DNA of 64,000 nt, taken from assembly GCF_028640845.1 (NCBI RefSeq), contig NC_080539.1, forward strand, positions 180,867,459 through 180,931,458, written 5' to 3'. Positions within the stretch are counted from its first letter, which is position 1; every line of letters starts with the position of its first letter. Below the pieces are notes generated by a model. It was given only the letters and a program-made list of their open reading frames with translations. It had not been told where the DNA came from and searched no databases. Source of the stretch: Ahaetulla prasina. Taxonomy: Eukaryota; Chordata; Lepidosauria; Squamata; Colubridae. The translations under genes were made by a program, and so were the position numbers. Positions 42,261-54,915 of this stretch are shown one piece after another.

Positions 42261-42724
42261 AATAATTTAATTTTGTGAAAAACAATCAGTAAAAAAAGAT
42301 GAAAAATATGAACAGTAATTTGCTCTGTATTTTAAATACAAGTTGTCATTTTCCAAGCAACTCTTTCAATTCTATATAGATTTGCAATTCTAATTAAACA
42401 ATTGTATGCAAACATCATTTGATTTTACTTGTATCTATGTTGGTTTTATTATCAGTGAAGTTGCTTTTTACAGAATTTTTCTCCTTTCTTTGACTGTCCA
42501 ATTCCTGCTATTAGGTCCAGTGATACAGTATTAAAGAGGTCAGATTTCAGTTGGGAAAAAAATAATAATAATGGCTATGGGTCTTAAAAGAAAATGGAGA
42601 GAGGCCTGAAGCCCAGAGAGATGTTCAACCCAGGAGATGCCAAGTCTGTGGTATCTACTTAGTAATTTATGTGAAAATAAGAGGCAAAGAGGAAAAATCT
42701 TCTACGAAGGGAAGGAAATAAAAC
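42261..42724. other. Unique AT-rich sequence
   Basis: This is the true right flank of the original CR1/L2 locus. No feature is recognised. Confidence 0.45.
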
Positions 42725-42726
42725 TA

Positions 42727-43100
42727 CCGTATATACTCGAGTATAAGCCGAGTTTTTCAGCACGTTTTTTGTGCTGAAAAACGTCCCCTCGGCTTATACT
42801 CGAGTATATACGGCTTATACTCAAGTTGTTTTTTTTTCTTCTTTTTTTCACATTATACCGGATGGCGCAAACTTGGCGGGCTTTTGCATTAGCGCGGGGA
42901 AGCCCTGCCGGTGCAGTGAGAGGGCGGGGCGGGGGAGCCGCCAGCCTTCTCGGCTGAGGGAGGGAGGGTTTCCCTGACCGGTAGCTGCCTCATTTCCCTC
43001 CCTCGGCTTATACTCGAGTCCCCAGTTTACCCCAGTTTTTTGGGGTAAAATTGGGGACCTCGGCTTATACTCGGATCGGCTTATATTCAAGTATATACGG
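42727..43100. mobile_element. 374-bp TA-flanked MITE with an internal full palindrome
   Basis: Ends CCGTATATACTCGAGTATAA and TTATATTCAAGTATATACGG are inverted repeats between TA dinucleotides (42725-42726, 43101-43102). The first 87 bp (42727-42813) already form a complete palindrome with a TTTTCAGCAC/GTGCTGAAAA stem, and further end-motif copies lie at 42814-42826, 43003-43016 and 43061-43090. The G/C-rich centre (42860-42990) is unlike the rest of the window. There is no transposase. Confidence 0.75.
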
Positions 43101-43102
43101 TA

Positions 43103-46100
43103 TGTGTTTCAGTGAAAAACAAATCAAAAACTGAAAGATTCCCTTAAATTCTTCTACTTGCTTCTTGTCCTGGCTTTATACATAAAACTCAATTTCCTCA
43201 TACTGAAATCCATTTCTTCTCAATAATTTCAACTATTGATTAAATGCATTATAAGAAAATAACTTTGTACATGACAAGCAGAAGCCATATGATGGGAGAA
43301 TATACAGAGTTTAATGTAGATAATCTGGAGGGTTATCTTTCTTGAAAACCCTCAGTCCATGATAAGATATAGTGACATATTGCAAAGGATTCAATCCTGA
43401 CTGATACTTCGGCAGTACTTTGGCATAAATGAGACATTATGACCATTTTCTCCCCCTCCCCTTTAGTTCATTATAAAATAATATTATTTCTATCAGATTT
43501 GAAATATCTCATTCTACCAAAAGTGTATTTTCTACTGTCATACATATTAACTGAGATTTCTTTGTTATAATGAATAGCTGATTGATTATGTTTCATCAAG
43601 TGAGAATTGACATTTAGCGACTCCACAGATAAATTTCCTCCAGGAGGATCTGTCTTCAACCTGGGCTTTCAGATCTTCCAAGCATGAATTCATTGTTGCT
43701 GTAACTGAATCTACCCACTTTGCTGCTAGTCATCCTCTTTGTCTTTCCTTTCATCTGCTTTCCTCCTCCAGTGTACGGAATTATAGACCTAATTTATAAT
43801 AAGTACATTAAAATAAACTATTTTTGCTTCCTCCTGCAATATTTGATTATGTCTAATAAGCAGTTTTTTCGATCCTCCACATAAGCTCTCTTATTGATTC
43901 TGACCCAGTATCTACAGTACCTCTTCATTCTCACTATAGAGCAAATGGAAGAAAGAAGTGTCACTTTGAACTCCTGAACAAAAAGTGATATAAATCTAAC
44001 AAACAAATCTTAAAACCGTTTAAATCCCCCCCAAAATGAAAGAAAAGTATTTGTGTTTTATTCTTTTCCAATGAAACCATTGGAAACTTTGAATTCCTAA
44101 AACTTTGACTAGTTACCTTTCATAATATATGTACAGAAGAACCAGTACACAGAGAACCTAGGAAACCAGTTAAGATTCCTCATAATGTGCATATATTAAA
44201 TCTAGAAAGCAAGTTATTTTAAAAGTCATATGAAAAAGTTATGTGCATAATAGGAGTACCCCATTGGAAATGTTTGCTCGTTAACTCCCGTTGCCCCAAA
44301 TGTGACAGGTATGCATTTAAACACCTTTCTTGAAGGTATAATATGGAAATAAACCTTGAAATATGTGTTCAATTTTTTTTACCCACATCACAGCAGCTTA
44401 TTTTCTGGGCCTATTTTTAAACTTAAGCTTAAATATAAAATAAATTGCTCTGGAGCTTACATTGTTCATCCAATTCTAAAAGGTTCCCAGAATTATATAG
44501 CTAGTTGCTCCCTTGACTTCTGGAATGTAACATTCTGGATAAATGGATTACATTTTCTCTAGTGCTTTCTGTTTTTTGCATTTGATTGGATTTGACATTT
44601 GCCAATATATGATAGGCAGATACCCCCTTGAAGTTCTAAAAAGCAAAAGATGCTCAAACCACATGAGAAAATACCGTTCAATTTTAGAAAATATAGGTAT
44701 ATCAATACTATTTATTCTTCGGATAACAAGCAAAACTGTCCAATCTCACATTTTTCGACTTCTTTTACATAAGGATTTCCCAAACTTGTTATGACCATTT
44801 TTATCATTATTGATTTTGACTGCCTTCAGCCACAGGAACTTTAGGTCCGCAGTTTTGTGTTTAAATTCAGGCCAGCTGTTCCAGAGTTGTTTCCAAGGCT
44901 GCAGCATATAGTCTAATGTAATAGTAGAATTACCACAGATTACTATATTATCAGGGATAATTTTAAGAAAAATATTTATATATTGCAATAAAGGGATTTG
45001 GATAGAAAAAGAGTGGTTTGACAATACCTGCATCAAACAAAACTGACTGAATGTAGAACTGCACAATTATGTGCAGCATAGTTTAAACAAACAGCAATCT
45101 GTTTGAAGGCACTTATAAAGAATGGATAACCAAACTTCTGATCCCTAAAGTTTAAAAAATTATAGACTAGCATTCTAATTTTCAAAATCTTATTTACTTA
45201 ATCTTTCAGTAACTTAATCTTGTGTACTACTAGAACAAAGAACATAAGACAAAAACAGCATCTTTTTCCTCATACTTTCTACTATAAACCTAAACTATTA
45301 TGCATCATATTTTGCATAATCTGCCCTCTAAATTTCAAGGTAGTAATAATTTTATATAATCATAATACAAGTTTTATTTCATTAATATTTTTCAGCAAAG
45401 TGGACAGTCTAATAAATGTGCCAGATTATGCATAAAATTCCTAAATATTTAATTCCCATCTGGCTAAAAGCCCTAACCTTAGCACCTTTACTCAATGTAC
45501 ACCTGAATTATCATGAACATTAAGTAAATATACTTCTTTTTTCAATTACATGCTTTAATATTTAAAAGGATCCATGTTTGAATATATCATGTCAAATCAC
45601 CAATTCCTCTGAAGGCTCAATTTAAATTTAAAAATCTGGAGAAACCTAATTCAGATGAATTGGTAATCTGACCTAATGTATTCTAACATGGAGTGCTTTA
45701 AATAGTTGTCCATAATTAATCTATTATTTAGTTTCTAAAATTGAAAATAAATATTCCTAATCTTGCCTTTGTAGATATAACTAATATTGTTGATTCATAT
45801 CTGCAATTAATGAAAATTATGGAACTCTAAGTTTGTTTGAAAGAAAACATAGCAACAGAATACGTTGATATTTTAGATGGCTTTTATTCTATGGTAATTC
45901 TTTCAAATTTGCTGGATTTTTCTTATTGTTATAGCCAGGACTTATAAAATGAATGCAAATGTGAATAATGACAAAGGTCTGCCTTGCCTTGTGCCTCTAA
46001 AACAATTTAGCATAAAAGCTATTTCTGAAATTACTAAGACTTTTATAATAGGGACTGAACAGATTTCGTAGTATTCTCATTTCGTACAATAAAACATTCT

Positions 46101-47576
46101 CATTTTGTACAATAAAACTGAATACTCATCATTTAATCTCAGAATCTAGAATACAATTTGAGTATTTTAGTATTCTTTAGAAAAACTTTTAATTCATTTT
46201 ATTCTAAAACTTACATTTTAAAAGTAACATTCCAGGGATTTAATTCAGGAACAAATAGCCTTATTAGAAAGAAGGAGAGACAGAGCTTTAAATATATACC
46301 AATGCACAATCAAATCCAAGCATTTGGTTAAGTCTTAGAAGGGAAAGATTTCTTTTTTTTTTTTGTTCCATTTGAGGATTCTTAAAACGGAAGTCTGGTG
46401 TTGCTCTTTCTCAGGAAAAAAGTAGGGTGAGAGCCCCTTTCAAACCCTCAAGCAGTAGACCACACAAGGGCATTTCAACTGGTCAAAGCTCAGAAATTCC
46501 AAAAGGAAGTCCTATGGACCAAAGAAAACAGCACCTTTTCCAGGAGAAACTATTTGTGGGACAAGTCTAAGATTTTTACAGCTCAGACCCTTTCAGGAGT
46601 GAACCATCGAGACTGGTTATCCAAGTACATATTTCTTTCTCACAAATATTGTCCTTTTCTGTAGTGATAATGGATCTGTTGACCTCTCAATATCAACTAC
46701 TATGCAATAAAATAAGGACATAGACAATATAATCCCTTTAATAATCTAGCAATTGTGGTTAACTGACCACCAATTCACCACCCAAGCATCTCAGCCAAGT
46801 TAAACAAGCCAAACATGTCTACCTTTTCAATATATGAAGAAAAAACGTATAAATCATGGGATTATAAGCAAACAACTTTTGCTTTCACAGATTTAACTTG
46901 GACTAAATAACCAAATTTTCCTAAAATCAACGAACCAAAAGTTTTAGGATAAGAGAAGAAATGTGGGATGTAAAGAATAAACCACTACCATTATAATGGG
47001 CACATTGTAATAGGGGAAAAAAATAAAGAAGCAATAATTTTATCAAACAATAACAGTGATGTGACACTGGAACTGAAAAAGTCTAATCTATGAGCTATAT
47101 TCAGATATTTTCTTTATGCAAGTTATCTTTCTTTTCTTTATACAATATATATACAAAGATATACACGTTACAACTTTTTTCATCATTTCTTCATCTGCTA
47201 CCTCAGTATATCTGCTGGGACTTTAACAATGAATTAGTAACATATTTTTCTATATTTTCAACCACATTAGTTAAAAGGATGATGAATTCAGAGATCAATT
47301 TAATCTTTCCATTAAAGCTTTACACAGAGGGACTATCTGAGCACAGACACAAATGACGTACACTGTGTTACTTAGACAACAAAATCAAATATCATTGGTC
47401 TACACCCCTTCCTCCAACTCCAGTGGCCCATGGTTGCACTGGAAGAATTCTGCTAGGAATATGTATATTCTTAATGCATTTGTTGAGGTGGGCTTAACAT
47501 TCTGGGGGAGGATGAAAAGAAGCCATTTTGCAGGAAAAATCAAACAATTCACATAGATTAAGGCAAGCCTTCATCC
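43103..47576. other. Unique AT-rich sequence
   Basis: About 4.5 kb with no recognised gene, RNA or repeat. Open frames here (for example 44543-44794, 47090-47356) are short and AT-driven. Confidence 0.45.
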
Positions 47577-47775
47577 CCAAAGCTTTAACCAAAGACTATC
47601 TGCTATTGACCTCACCTCATTCCTAAGAGGTCTGTAAGGGGCGTGCATAAGAGCACCAGCATGCCTATAGTTCCTGTCCTAATGTTCCCTTTAATTGTAT
47701 CCAATTTGGATGGTTATTTCATGCTTATACTTATATATACTGTTGTATTTGACAAATAAAAAAATAAAAATAAAA
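47577..47775 (+). mobile_element. L3-like LINE 3' end
   Basis: Reads KLQRLSAIDLTSFLRGL-type C-terminal codons, then GGGGCGTGCATAAGAGCACC and TATACTGTTGTATTTGACAA with an AAAAT-type tail. Same family as 17395-17712. Confidence 0.7.
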
Positions 47776-47996
47776 GTGTTGCCAAAAGTTGACTACATTC
47801 AACATGTTTAGATTGACTTTGAGAATGATAACACCTTTGGATGAAAAACAAAAATATAAGAATGGTCCTGGCCTGAAGACAATTAAAATTGTGTAGTAGA
47901 AATAAAAGTAAATATGTGGGCATTAAATTACTCTATTTTGGCTTGAGTAATAGTATTTTGCCTTACCTCTCCATCTCACATCCTCCACCATTCAAA

Positions 47997-48026
47997 TTTG
48001 GAAAGTGGGAGAGGTGAGAGAGAAAG
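47997..48026 (+). repeat. 30-bp inverted repeat bordering an L3-like LINE (left)
   Basis: TTTGGAAAGTGGGAGAGG plus the following GTGAGAGAGAAAG is the exact reverse complement of 49088-49117. Confidence 0.85.
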
Positions 48027-48049
48027 AGAATATGATGGAGTAGTATTCT

Positions 48050-49087
48050 CTTTCTTTTTTTTTATTTTCTTTTTTTTTTATTAATTTTGTCATAACAGTA
48101 TACATAAATATTGTCAAAAGTAAAAAACATATCATGAAGAATATATATATATATATAAGTAAAGAATATGCATTAGCTATATTAATTTGATATAATAAAG
48201 GGAACAATAGGACAGGAACGGTAGGCACTTTTGTGCTCTTATGCACGCCCCTTATAGTCCTCTTAGGAATGGGGTGAGGTCAATAGTAGACAGTTTTTGG
48301 TTGAAGATTTTGGGATTTTGAGTAGAGACTATGGAGTCAGGTAATGAGTTCCAAGCATTAACAACTCTGTTGCAGAAGTCATATTTTCTGCAATCAAGTT
48401 TGAAGCGGTTGACATTAAGCTTGAATCTATTTTTGCTCTTGTAATATTGCGATTGAAGCTGAAGTAGTCATTTACAGGAAGGATATTGCAATAGATGATT
48501 TTGTGTGTTAAACACAGGTCATGTCGAAGTCGACGGAGTTGTAAGTTTTCTAATCCCAGGATTTCAAGCCTGGTGGTATAAGGTATTTTGTTGTTTTCGG
48601 AGGAGTGAAGAACTCTTCTAGTAAAATATTTCTGGACACGTTCTATTGTATTTATGTCAGAGATGTGGTGTGGGTTCCAGACTGATGAGCTGTATTCAAG
48701 AATAGGTCTGGCAAATGTTTTGTATGCTCTAGTTAGTAGTGTAGAGTTTTTGGAAAAGAAGCTGCGTAAAATTAGGTTTACTACTTTTAGAGCCTTTTTT
48801 GCTATGTAGTTGCAGTGGGCTTTGGCATTTAGGTCATTTGATATGAGAACTCCAAGATCTTTGACAGGGTGAGGGTCGTCAGTAAGGTAATGACCATCAA
48901 GTTTGTACTTGTTGATAGGATTCTTTTTTCCAATATGTAAGACCGAGCATTTGCTGGTAGAGATTTGGAGTTGCCAAGTTTTAGACCAATCGGAAACTAA
49001 GTCGAGGTCTTCTTGAAGGGTAGAAGTATTGTTAGTGGTATTAAATAGTTTGATATCGTCAGCAAAGAGAACACAATAACTTGAGAA
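48050..49087 (-). mobile_element. L3-like LINE, 5'-truncated within RT
   Basis: The minus strand runs from the RT catalytic box to the 3' end: a 3' UTR with the TGCATAAGAGCAC words (complement at 48234-48246), TATATA run, and end near TGTTATGACAAAATTAATAA followed by an A-rich tail (T-rich here, 48054-48080). It is the longest copy of this family in the window. Confidence 0.8.
48255..49087 (-). pseudogene. L3-like LINE RT C-terminal half
   Basis: With no early Met, the minus-strand frame from 49087 reads CVLFADDIKLFNTTNN with the FADD catalytic box, then DLVSDWSKTWQLQISTSKCS, LHIGKKNPINKYKLDG, VKDLGVLISNDLNAKAHCNY, FARPILEYSSSVWNPH, NTIERVQKYFTRRVLH and LQLRRLRHDLCLTHKIIYCN. This continues without a stop for well over 200 codons. 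A frame shift near 48450 leads to DCRKYDFCNRVVNAWNSLPD and TPFLRGL with the stop at about 48253. This is a CR1-group ORF2. Truncation falls just before the FADD box. Confidence 0.8.
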
Positions 49088-49117
49088 CTTTCTCTCTCAC
49101 CTCTCCCACTTTCCAAA
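49088..49117 (-). repeat. 30-bp inverted repeat bordering an L3-like LINE (right)
   Basis: Exact reverse complement of 47997-48026, lying directly at the LINE's 5' junction. Confidence 0.85.
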
Positions 49118-52100
49118 CTTATATTGATCATCAGGAAGCACTATGTGACCAGTATGTTCTATTTAGGACTCATCAGATTTAGGGGATTCAAATTCTCTAC
49201 AGGGAACTTAGTTCATGGACCTTTCATTGTACATGATTACATAAAGTGTATTAGTTTTGGAACCTATCCATGTTCTAGTGCTCAGTGATACTTGCTGAAT
49301 GAGAAATATGAAATCTATCAAAATAGTACATACACTCCACCTTTTCTTAAGATCTTAGAGCAGAAAAATACAGAGGTTGTATTATGCCATACTCCCATAT
49401 ACTGTACAAGGTTTTACGTGACTTCCTTATAGAATATCATAGTAATAATAGAACAATCTTTTGTATTCGTCTGTAGAAGACTGCTGTATAAAATGTTCAA
49501 TACAGCTCAGTAAAGCTGTTCACAAAGGGTTCCGATATTTAGTTTGCATATTTTTCTAACGTAAAATCTGAACTAATAAGTATATAAATGTGAACCAATA
49601 AAACATTCTAATAACCATTTCTAAAGAAGAAAATAAGAAAATTTAAGCATAGCTTTTGCAGCTGAACAGGAGACCATGCCACCACGCCATATCACAAATT
49701 ATGTTTGAAAAAGTAACAGATTTGGGGGAGGGGGGGAATCTTTATGGTGGTTGCCTTTGAGTTAGTGTAGACGCTTGACAACTGCTTGCATTAGTCTCCA
49801 CAGTTATCTTTATGTATTATTTTGCATTTATTTCCTATCCTAAGGCAGCAAACATAGAATTCTCATTTTCTCCCTACAGTACAAAATCCTCTTGGCTAAA
49901 AGAAAGAACCAGATTATCCAGTGAGCTCCACTACCACAAGATTTGCTGGATTCACTTCCATCCTAGTCCAGTCCCTGAGTGAAGAGTGAGGCCTCCACAG
50001 CCTTCTAAAAGTTAAAAGGTTGAAGGCTTCCAAGGGATTAACATCTAAATTCTCAGTTTCAAAAATATGGCTGGACATGCATCAATTCACAAGATAATTA
50101 ATAGCTAAATACTTGTGCAATTTTTGTTTTGCACTCAGAATATGTTATTATATATTATGGTTTTGCCAATAGAAGGCTATTGTTAAAAATGATATTACCT
50201 TTCTGGTATTATCAAATATTCAGACTATCAGAAGCAGAAGATGCTAAAAGAAGCATTTGAAAGAAAAACCAATAATCTAATTTTGAAAATGAATTTAAAG
50301 CAGGCATTCACCTTTTTTGTCTCAACATGATAACATTAAATATTTTATTATTTTATATACAAAGAAATAATCACCATCTAAATCAGATTGCAATTTTGAA
50401 CTGGTATATTTAGTTCTCTGCCTTATTCGAAAATGTTAAAGAATTCTGTTTTAATGATAAAGAAGGAACAAAAAATTAGCATACTGCAAAGCGCTACTCT
50501 TTAGAACTTTATTCCTATGCAGAAGCATCTTTGATCCCCCAATGATCCTACTGGGATTGTACAGAATATCTGGAGATGGGTTACTTTGTCATCTATTCAG
50601 ATTTCTGACTGACCACGCTTACAATGGCAACCATTTTGGGAGCATATCTTCCATAGGCTTTCAAAATTTCCGATATGACCCTAGCCCAAAAAGGTTGCCA
50701 AAACTTCATTAAGTCCCTTGTTATTATCATTTATATGCTTTAACCTGGTATATAGCAAATTTTAACTTTGGGCAGGATATTATTTATATTTTTTTATTTA
50801 GTGGCAAAAATATAGATTGTGGCTTCATGAAGTCTGCTCTATTTTTTATTTTATTTCGGGTTTTAAAAGTATAAATAAGGTTGGTTTTATTTGGGGGCAC
50901 TGAAACAAAGGACACTTCCTTTACGATGTACCAAAATAAAAACAATTTCTTGCCTTTAAAACAAAAACCAGCATATAATATTTTAACTCAATAAAAATTA
51001 AGGCGTACATATTTTTTAGGCGTACGTATTTATTAAAATGCCCGATTAGAGTTTAATGGTCCAGCATGACAGAAAGCGACAGCTTGCACAGCTTTTAAAA
51101 CAAATATTTCCTAAAGCAGGAGCCAGCAGTTTTTATAGCAGGTATGGGAGAGGAAAAACCTAAGTAGAAAACTGTAAGATTTTCATGCATTAATATTGCT
51201 ATGATTGGTTTTTACCTAATGATAATGCTTTTCATTAGCAAAATTAGAAAAAATCCAACAAGAAGTGTGAAAATAATGAAATTTTGCATTCTTAAAGAGT
51301 TTCACTGGGTATGATGCTGTACTAGTAAATATGGTTACCATTCTGTCTTTATATGGACTCCTACCATTCTAAAAATACTGTCCCACAGCTGTTTAAAATT
51401 TATTTTTTTAGACCATAGCACCACTGTTTGGTTGTTTCCAATTTCTAAAACCACAAATAGTAAAAGTGTACTCAGTCTACTGCAAACATAAATAGCAAAT
51501 GCACGCTTCAGCACTTTTAAAAGGATATGGAAATTGGCAACAAAAATGCAATTCATGTTGAAAATTTAGGATGGCCTTGCCATATTTCTTGAGAAATACA
51601 ATCAAGTTAAAATTAGGAAGATCTCTACTAGCTGGGTGGCATTTTTGTATTTATGTTTTTTTTTTAAAAAAAGCTGAAGGACATTCATTATGCAATTTCT
51701 GTCTCTTGATAGAATACAGGAATGGTACCTTTGCTAAAACCACATTCTTTCAACTTACGTTTAACATTATACAAACATCTTTCACCTTAGATATCCCCTA
51801 ACATTAATACATTCAATCAGAATCATCCTACATTCCTCAATGACAAAGCACATGCCTTTGTTGAGAATGATGCTGGAACTGATCCTCATTAGTTAAGGTT
51901 GGCAAGGGCTCTTATTTGAAAGTCTAAGGAGTCATTGCCATGCAGAATGGAGAAGAATGGGATGGCTGGATTAATCCTCAAAAATCACTCCACCCCATTT
52001 AGGAAAAACCACTCTACCCCATTTTAGCAGTATCTGACTGATCGTTAGTTGCATAAAGGTTTTTCAAAAACTAAATGATATAAAACTGTTTATTTAATCA

Positions 52101-52495
52101 TGGGGAAACGGCTTTTGCCTAATTAAACTAAATGACATTGTACTGATTCAATTTTTAACAAAAACTACATGCATAAACACTTTGCTTATTATGAAGAATA
52201 ATTCCCCCATTGCTCTATAAAAGGCCCAAGATGAGCATGAACAGGATGACCATAAAGAGACTGCCCAAATGCATTCGCATTGGTCTGTAAGTTTCTTAAA
52301 ATATTTTGAGTAATGTCCCAACATCTATCTAAACAGATCCTCTGCCAGCTTAGGATACATACAAAATTGTGTCTAAATACAGCCTCTGCAGTAAATGAAC
52401 ATCTGGTGTTGTGTACTGATTCAGGTGTTGGACTAGAAGTAATGTCTATCTTCAGCCATGAAAGTTCATTGGCTGATTCATGCCAATAATTCTCC
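49118..52495. other. Unique AT-rich sequence
   Basis: No gene or repeat is recognised over about 3.4 kb. Confidence 0.4.
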
Positions 52496-52552
52496 CTCTC
52501 CCTCCCTCCCTCTCTCTCTCTCTCTCTCTCTCCCTCCCTCCCTCCCTCCCTT
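52496..52552. repeat. CT/CCCT microsatellite
   Basis: Alternating CCCT and CT units. The Arg/Glu-rich minus-strand ORF across it is an artefact. Confidence 0.85.
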
Positions 52553-54799
52553 TTCACAGGAGAGTTGTATACACAAATATGAAAAGGGATCACTATTAAT
52601 GTGATTTTTCTCCAATCATACATAACTGACAGAAAACACAAATTGATGAGCTAAATCTACTTTATTGTAAGACTACATTAGCAGAATCCTGCAAATCTGA
52701 AAGAGCAAACTTCCCTTTCTCCACTGCTTTCTCCATTAAGACCAGTCCTTTCTTAATTTTTTTTACCTGACCATTAAGCAACTTTGGACTCCTGCCCCTC
52801 TTCTATGGTTGTTTCCCAAGCAGTATCTCTTCTCCCCTTTCTTCAAGGTCATCCATGCATTCAATTAAAGATTATCCTGTCCTTTTCTCTGCTGGAGACA
52901 GAACATTTGAGTTCTTTTAAAAATAAAGAAGAGAAAAAGTTGTTGAATCCTGCCTGGAAAAAGTGGGATTTTCACCCCAAATATCCTCCAATAAGTAATT
53001 GGAATCTTCAGGAGTTGGGAGAATTTTATTTTTCCAGATGTAGTTGCTTCAAAACTTTACTTGCCTATTTGAAAATAATCTCAGCTCCAACTTTGGGTCA
53101 ATGCAACTAGCTGAAGACCTACTCAATTACAGATCAATTTATTCTGGGTTCTAGTCACTCAGACTTAATTTTTTCCATTCCCCCAGCCTCAAATAAAACA
53201 TGTGGCAACACTCTGAATCCTTGCCCTACAAAATAACTGGACCTGAGTTCCAGTGGTAAATAAAAGGACCTTAGTGAGGCCAAAACGGAAATCCAAATAT
53301 TCTCCAAGCATTACTATTTCCCTCATGGAACGTGCCCTCCGTAATCATCCCAGTCTTGATATAATGAATCATAAACTGGGCAACTGATATTCCTGTATTA
53401 CACTGAACAAACATCCAAAGCCAGATTGGTGTGGAGATGAGCATACTCTCAGTATTACCAGCCTCCACCAGCCTTAATGCTAATGAAGTTAGATATATAG
53501 GTTATAGTCTCTGGGCAAATGGCTTATCGCATAGCTTGGAAAGACGCCTTCTCATTTGTAATGAAAATGGAAATTCTGTGACTCCAACATCATGTACAAA
53601 ATGTGTATCTAATCCTGCCAGTGTTCCACTCATTTAAGGCCATTGATGTCATTGGATCATCTCCATTATGTTAACTATTATACCATCATTAAGCTCTACA
53701 TCTGAATTAATGAAAGGTGTGCCAAAGTTCTTTAACAGAAAAACAACATGAACGTTTATTTAATTTGCACATTATCCTTGTGGCTAGAAAATTCTGGGAA
53801 AGACATCAAAAGTGGCCAAAAACTAAGAATGCTCTAGGATCATTCCACTGTGCAGCTACAAGTAAAACACAGAGCAGGAAGACACTGTGGAAGCTTCATG
53901 TAGCAAATTTGTGTTAATATCATACAACTTCCTTTTTAAAAAAAGACATCCGTAAAAACTGTAACTGTTCATTTCGTATTAAATAATCTTTCCTGGAAAA
54001 TATTAGCTTTATGTTATTCATCATAAAGTAGGCTAACTAAAATTAAGATTCATGTTCCAGTTAAAATAATTAAAGTCACCATGCTTATTTATTTAAATTA
54101 ACAAGAAATGTGGCTCAACAACCTTGAACCTCTTAGTTTGTGAGCTCATTCCCTAAACATGTATTTAGATGAGCTGGCTTCAACATAATGCTTTGTTACA
54201 GAAAACTAAAGCCAAAAGCTCATTAAAAGATAAATATTGGTTTAAATTTTAAATATGTTTGCAAAGGGTATTTTTAAGTAGGAAAAATCATGTAGTAAAT
54301 ATGTAAGCTTTAATATGTGGTTTCTACTTTGTAGCAAACTGACTACAGCATACTATATTATGAGTTCAGGACAGACTATGCAATGTTTTGGATCCTCTTA
54401 GGTAAAATGAAGTAGTCAAGACAACAGCTCTAAAAAGGTGTCCACCGCATTCATTAAATCTGGACTAAAACATCTGGTAGTTATACTGCAGCTAATTAGT
54501 GCACATTGAGGTCATCATGTCTTCCTGACAATGAGATATGGAGATGTGAATTCACTTGGTTTAAATGCTTATATGTTTTAAAATCTGCTTTCTCATCGTC
54601 ACATGTGACCTGCGTGTTTTCATAAGTTAATATAACCAGTTTTATATTTTGTTGACAGTTTACTTTATTCAACAAATTCTTTATATATTATTTTATTATG
54701 CATATCAAGTTAAATTATTTTATTTTTATTTATATTCCTTTATTAGTTTTATTAATAATCTAATGCAATATATATACTCTTTCCTCTTTCTATTTTCCC
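52553..54799. other. Unique sequence
   Basis: No gene or repeat is recognised. Confidence 0.4.
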
Positions 54800-54915
54800 C
54801 ACAATAACAATACCCTGTGAGGTGAGTTGGGCTGAGAAAGAGTGACTGGCCCAAAGTCACCCACTTTTTGCTGGTTTCTAGCCTGGTGCCTTAACCTCTA
54901 CACAGAACTGGTTCT
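54800..54915 (-). mobile_element. SINE remnant (minus strand)
   Basis: CTGAGAAAGAGTGACTGGCC, CAAAGTCACCCA, GGTTTCTAGCCTGGTGCCTT and ACCTCTACACAGAACTGG are the complements of the SINE head and body words at 13990-14110. Confidence 0.55.

Noticed and set aside
43103..47576. Possible host exon in the long unique region
   Set aside because: No ORF with conserved domain features or clear splice-site-bounded codon pattern could be seen by eye; a comparative alignment would be needed.
52189..52641. 150-aa minus-strand ORF
   Set aside because: Its middle is a GREGERERERE-type run from the CT microsatellite, and the rest has no recognisable motif.
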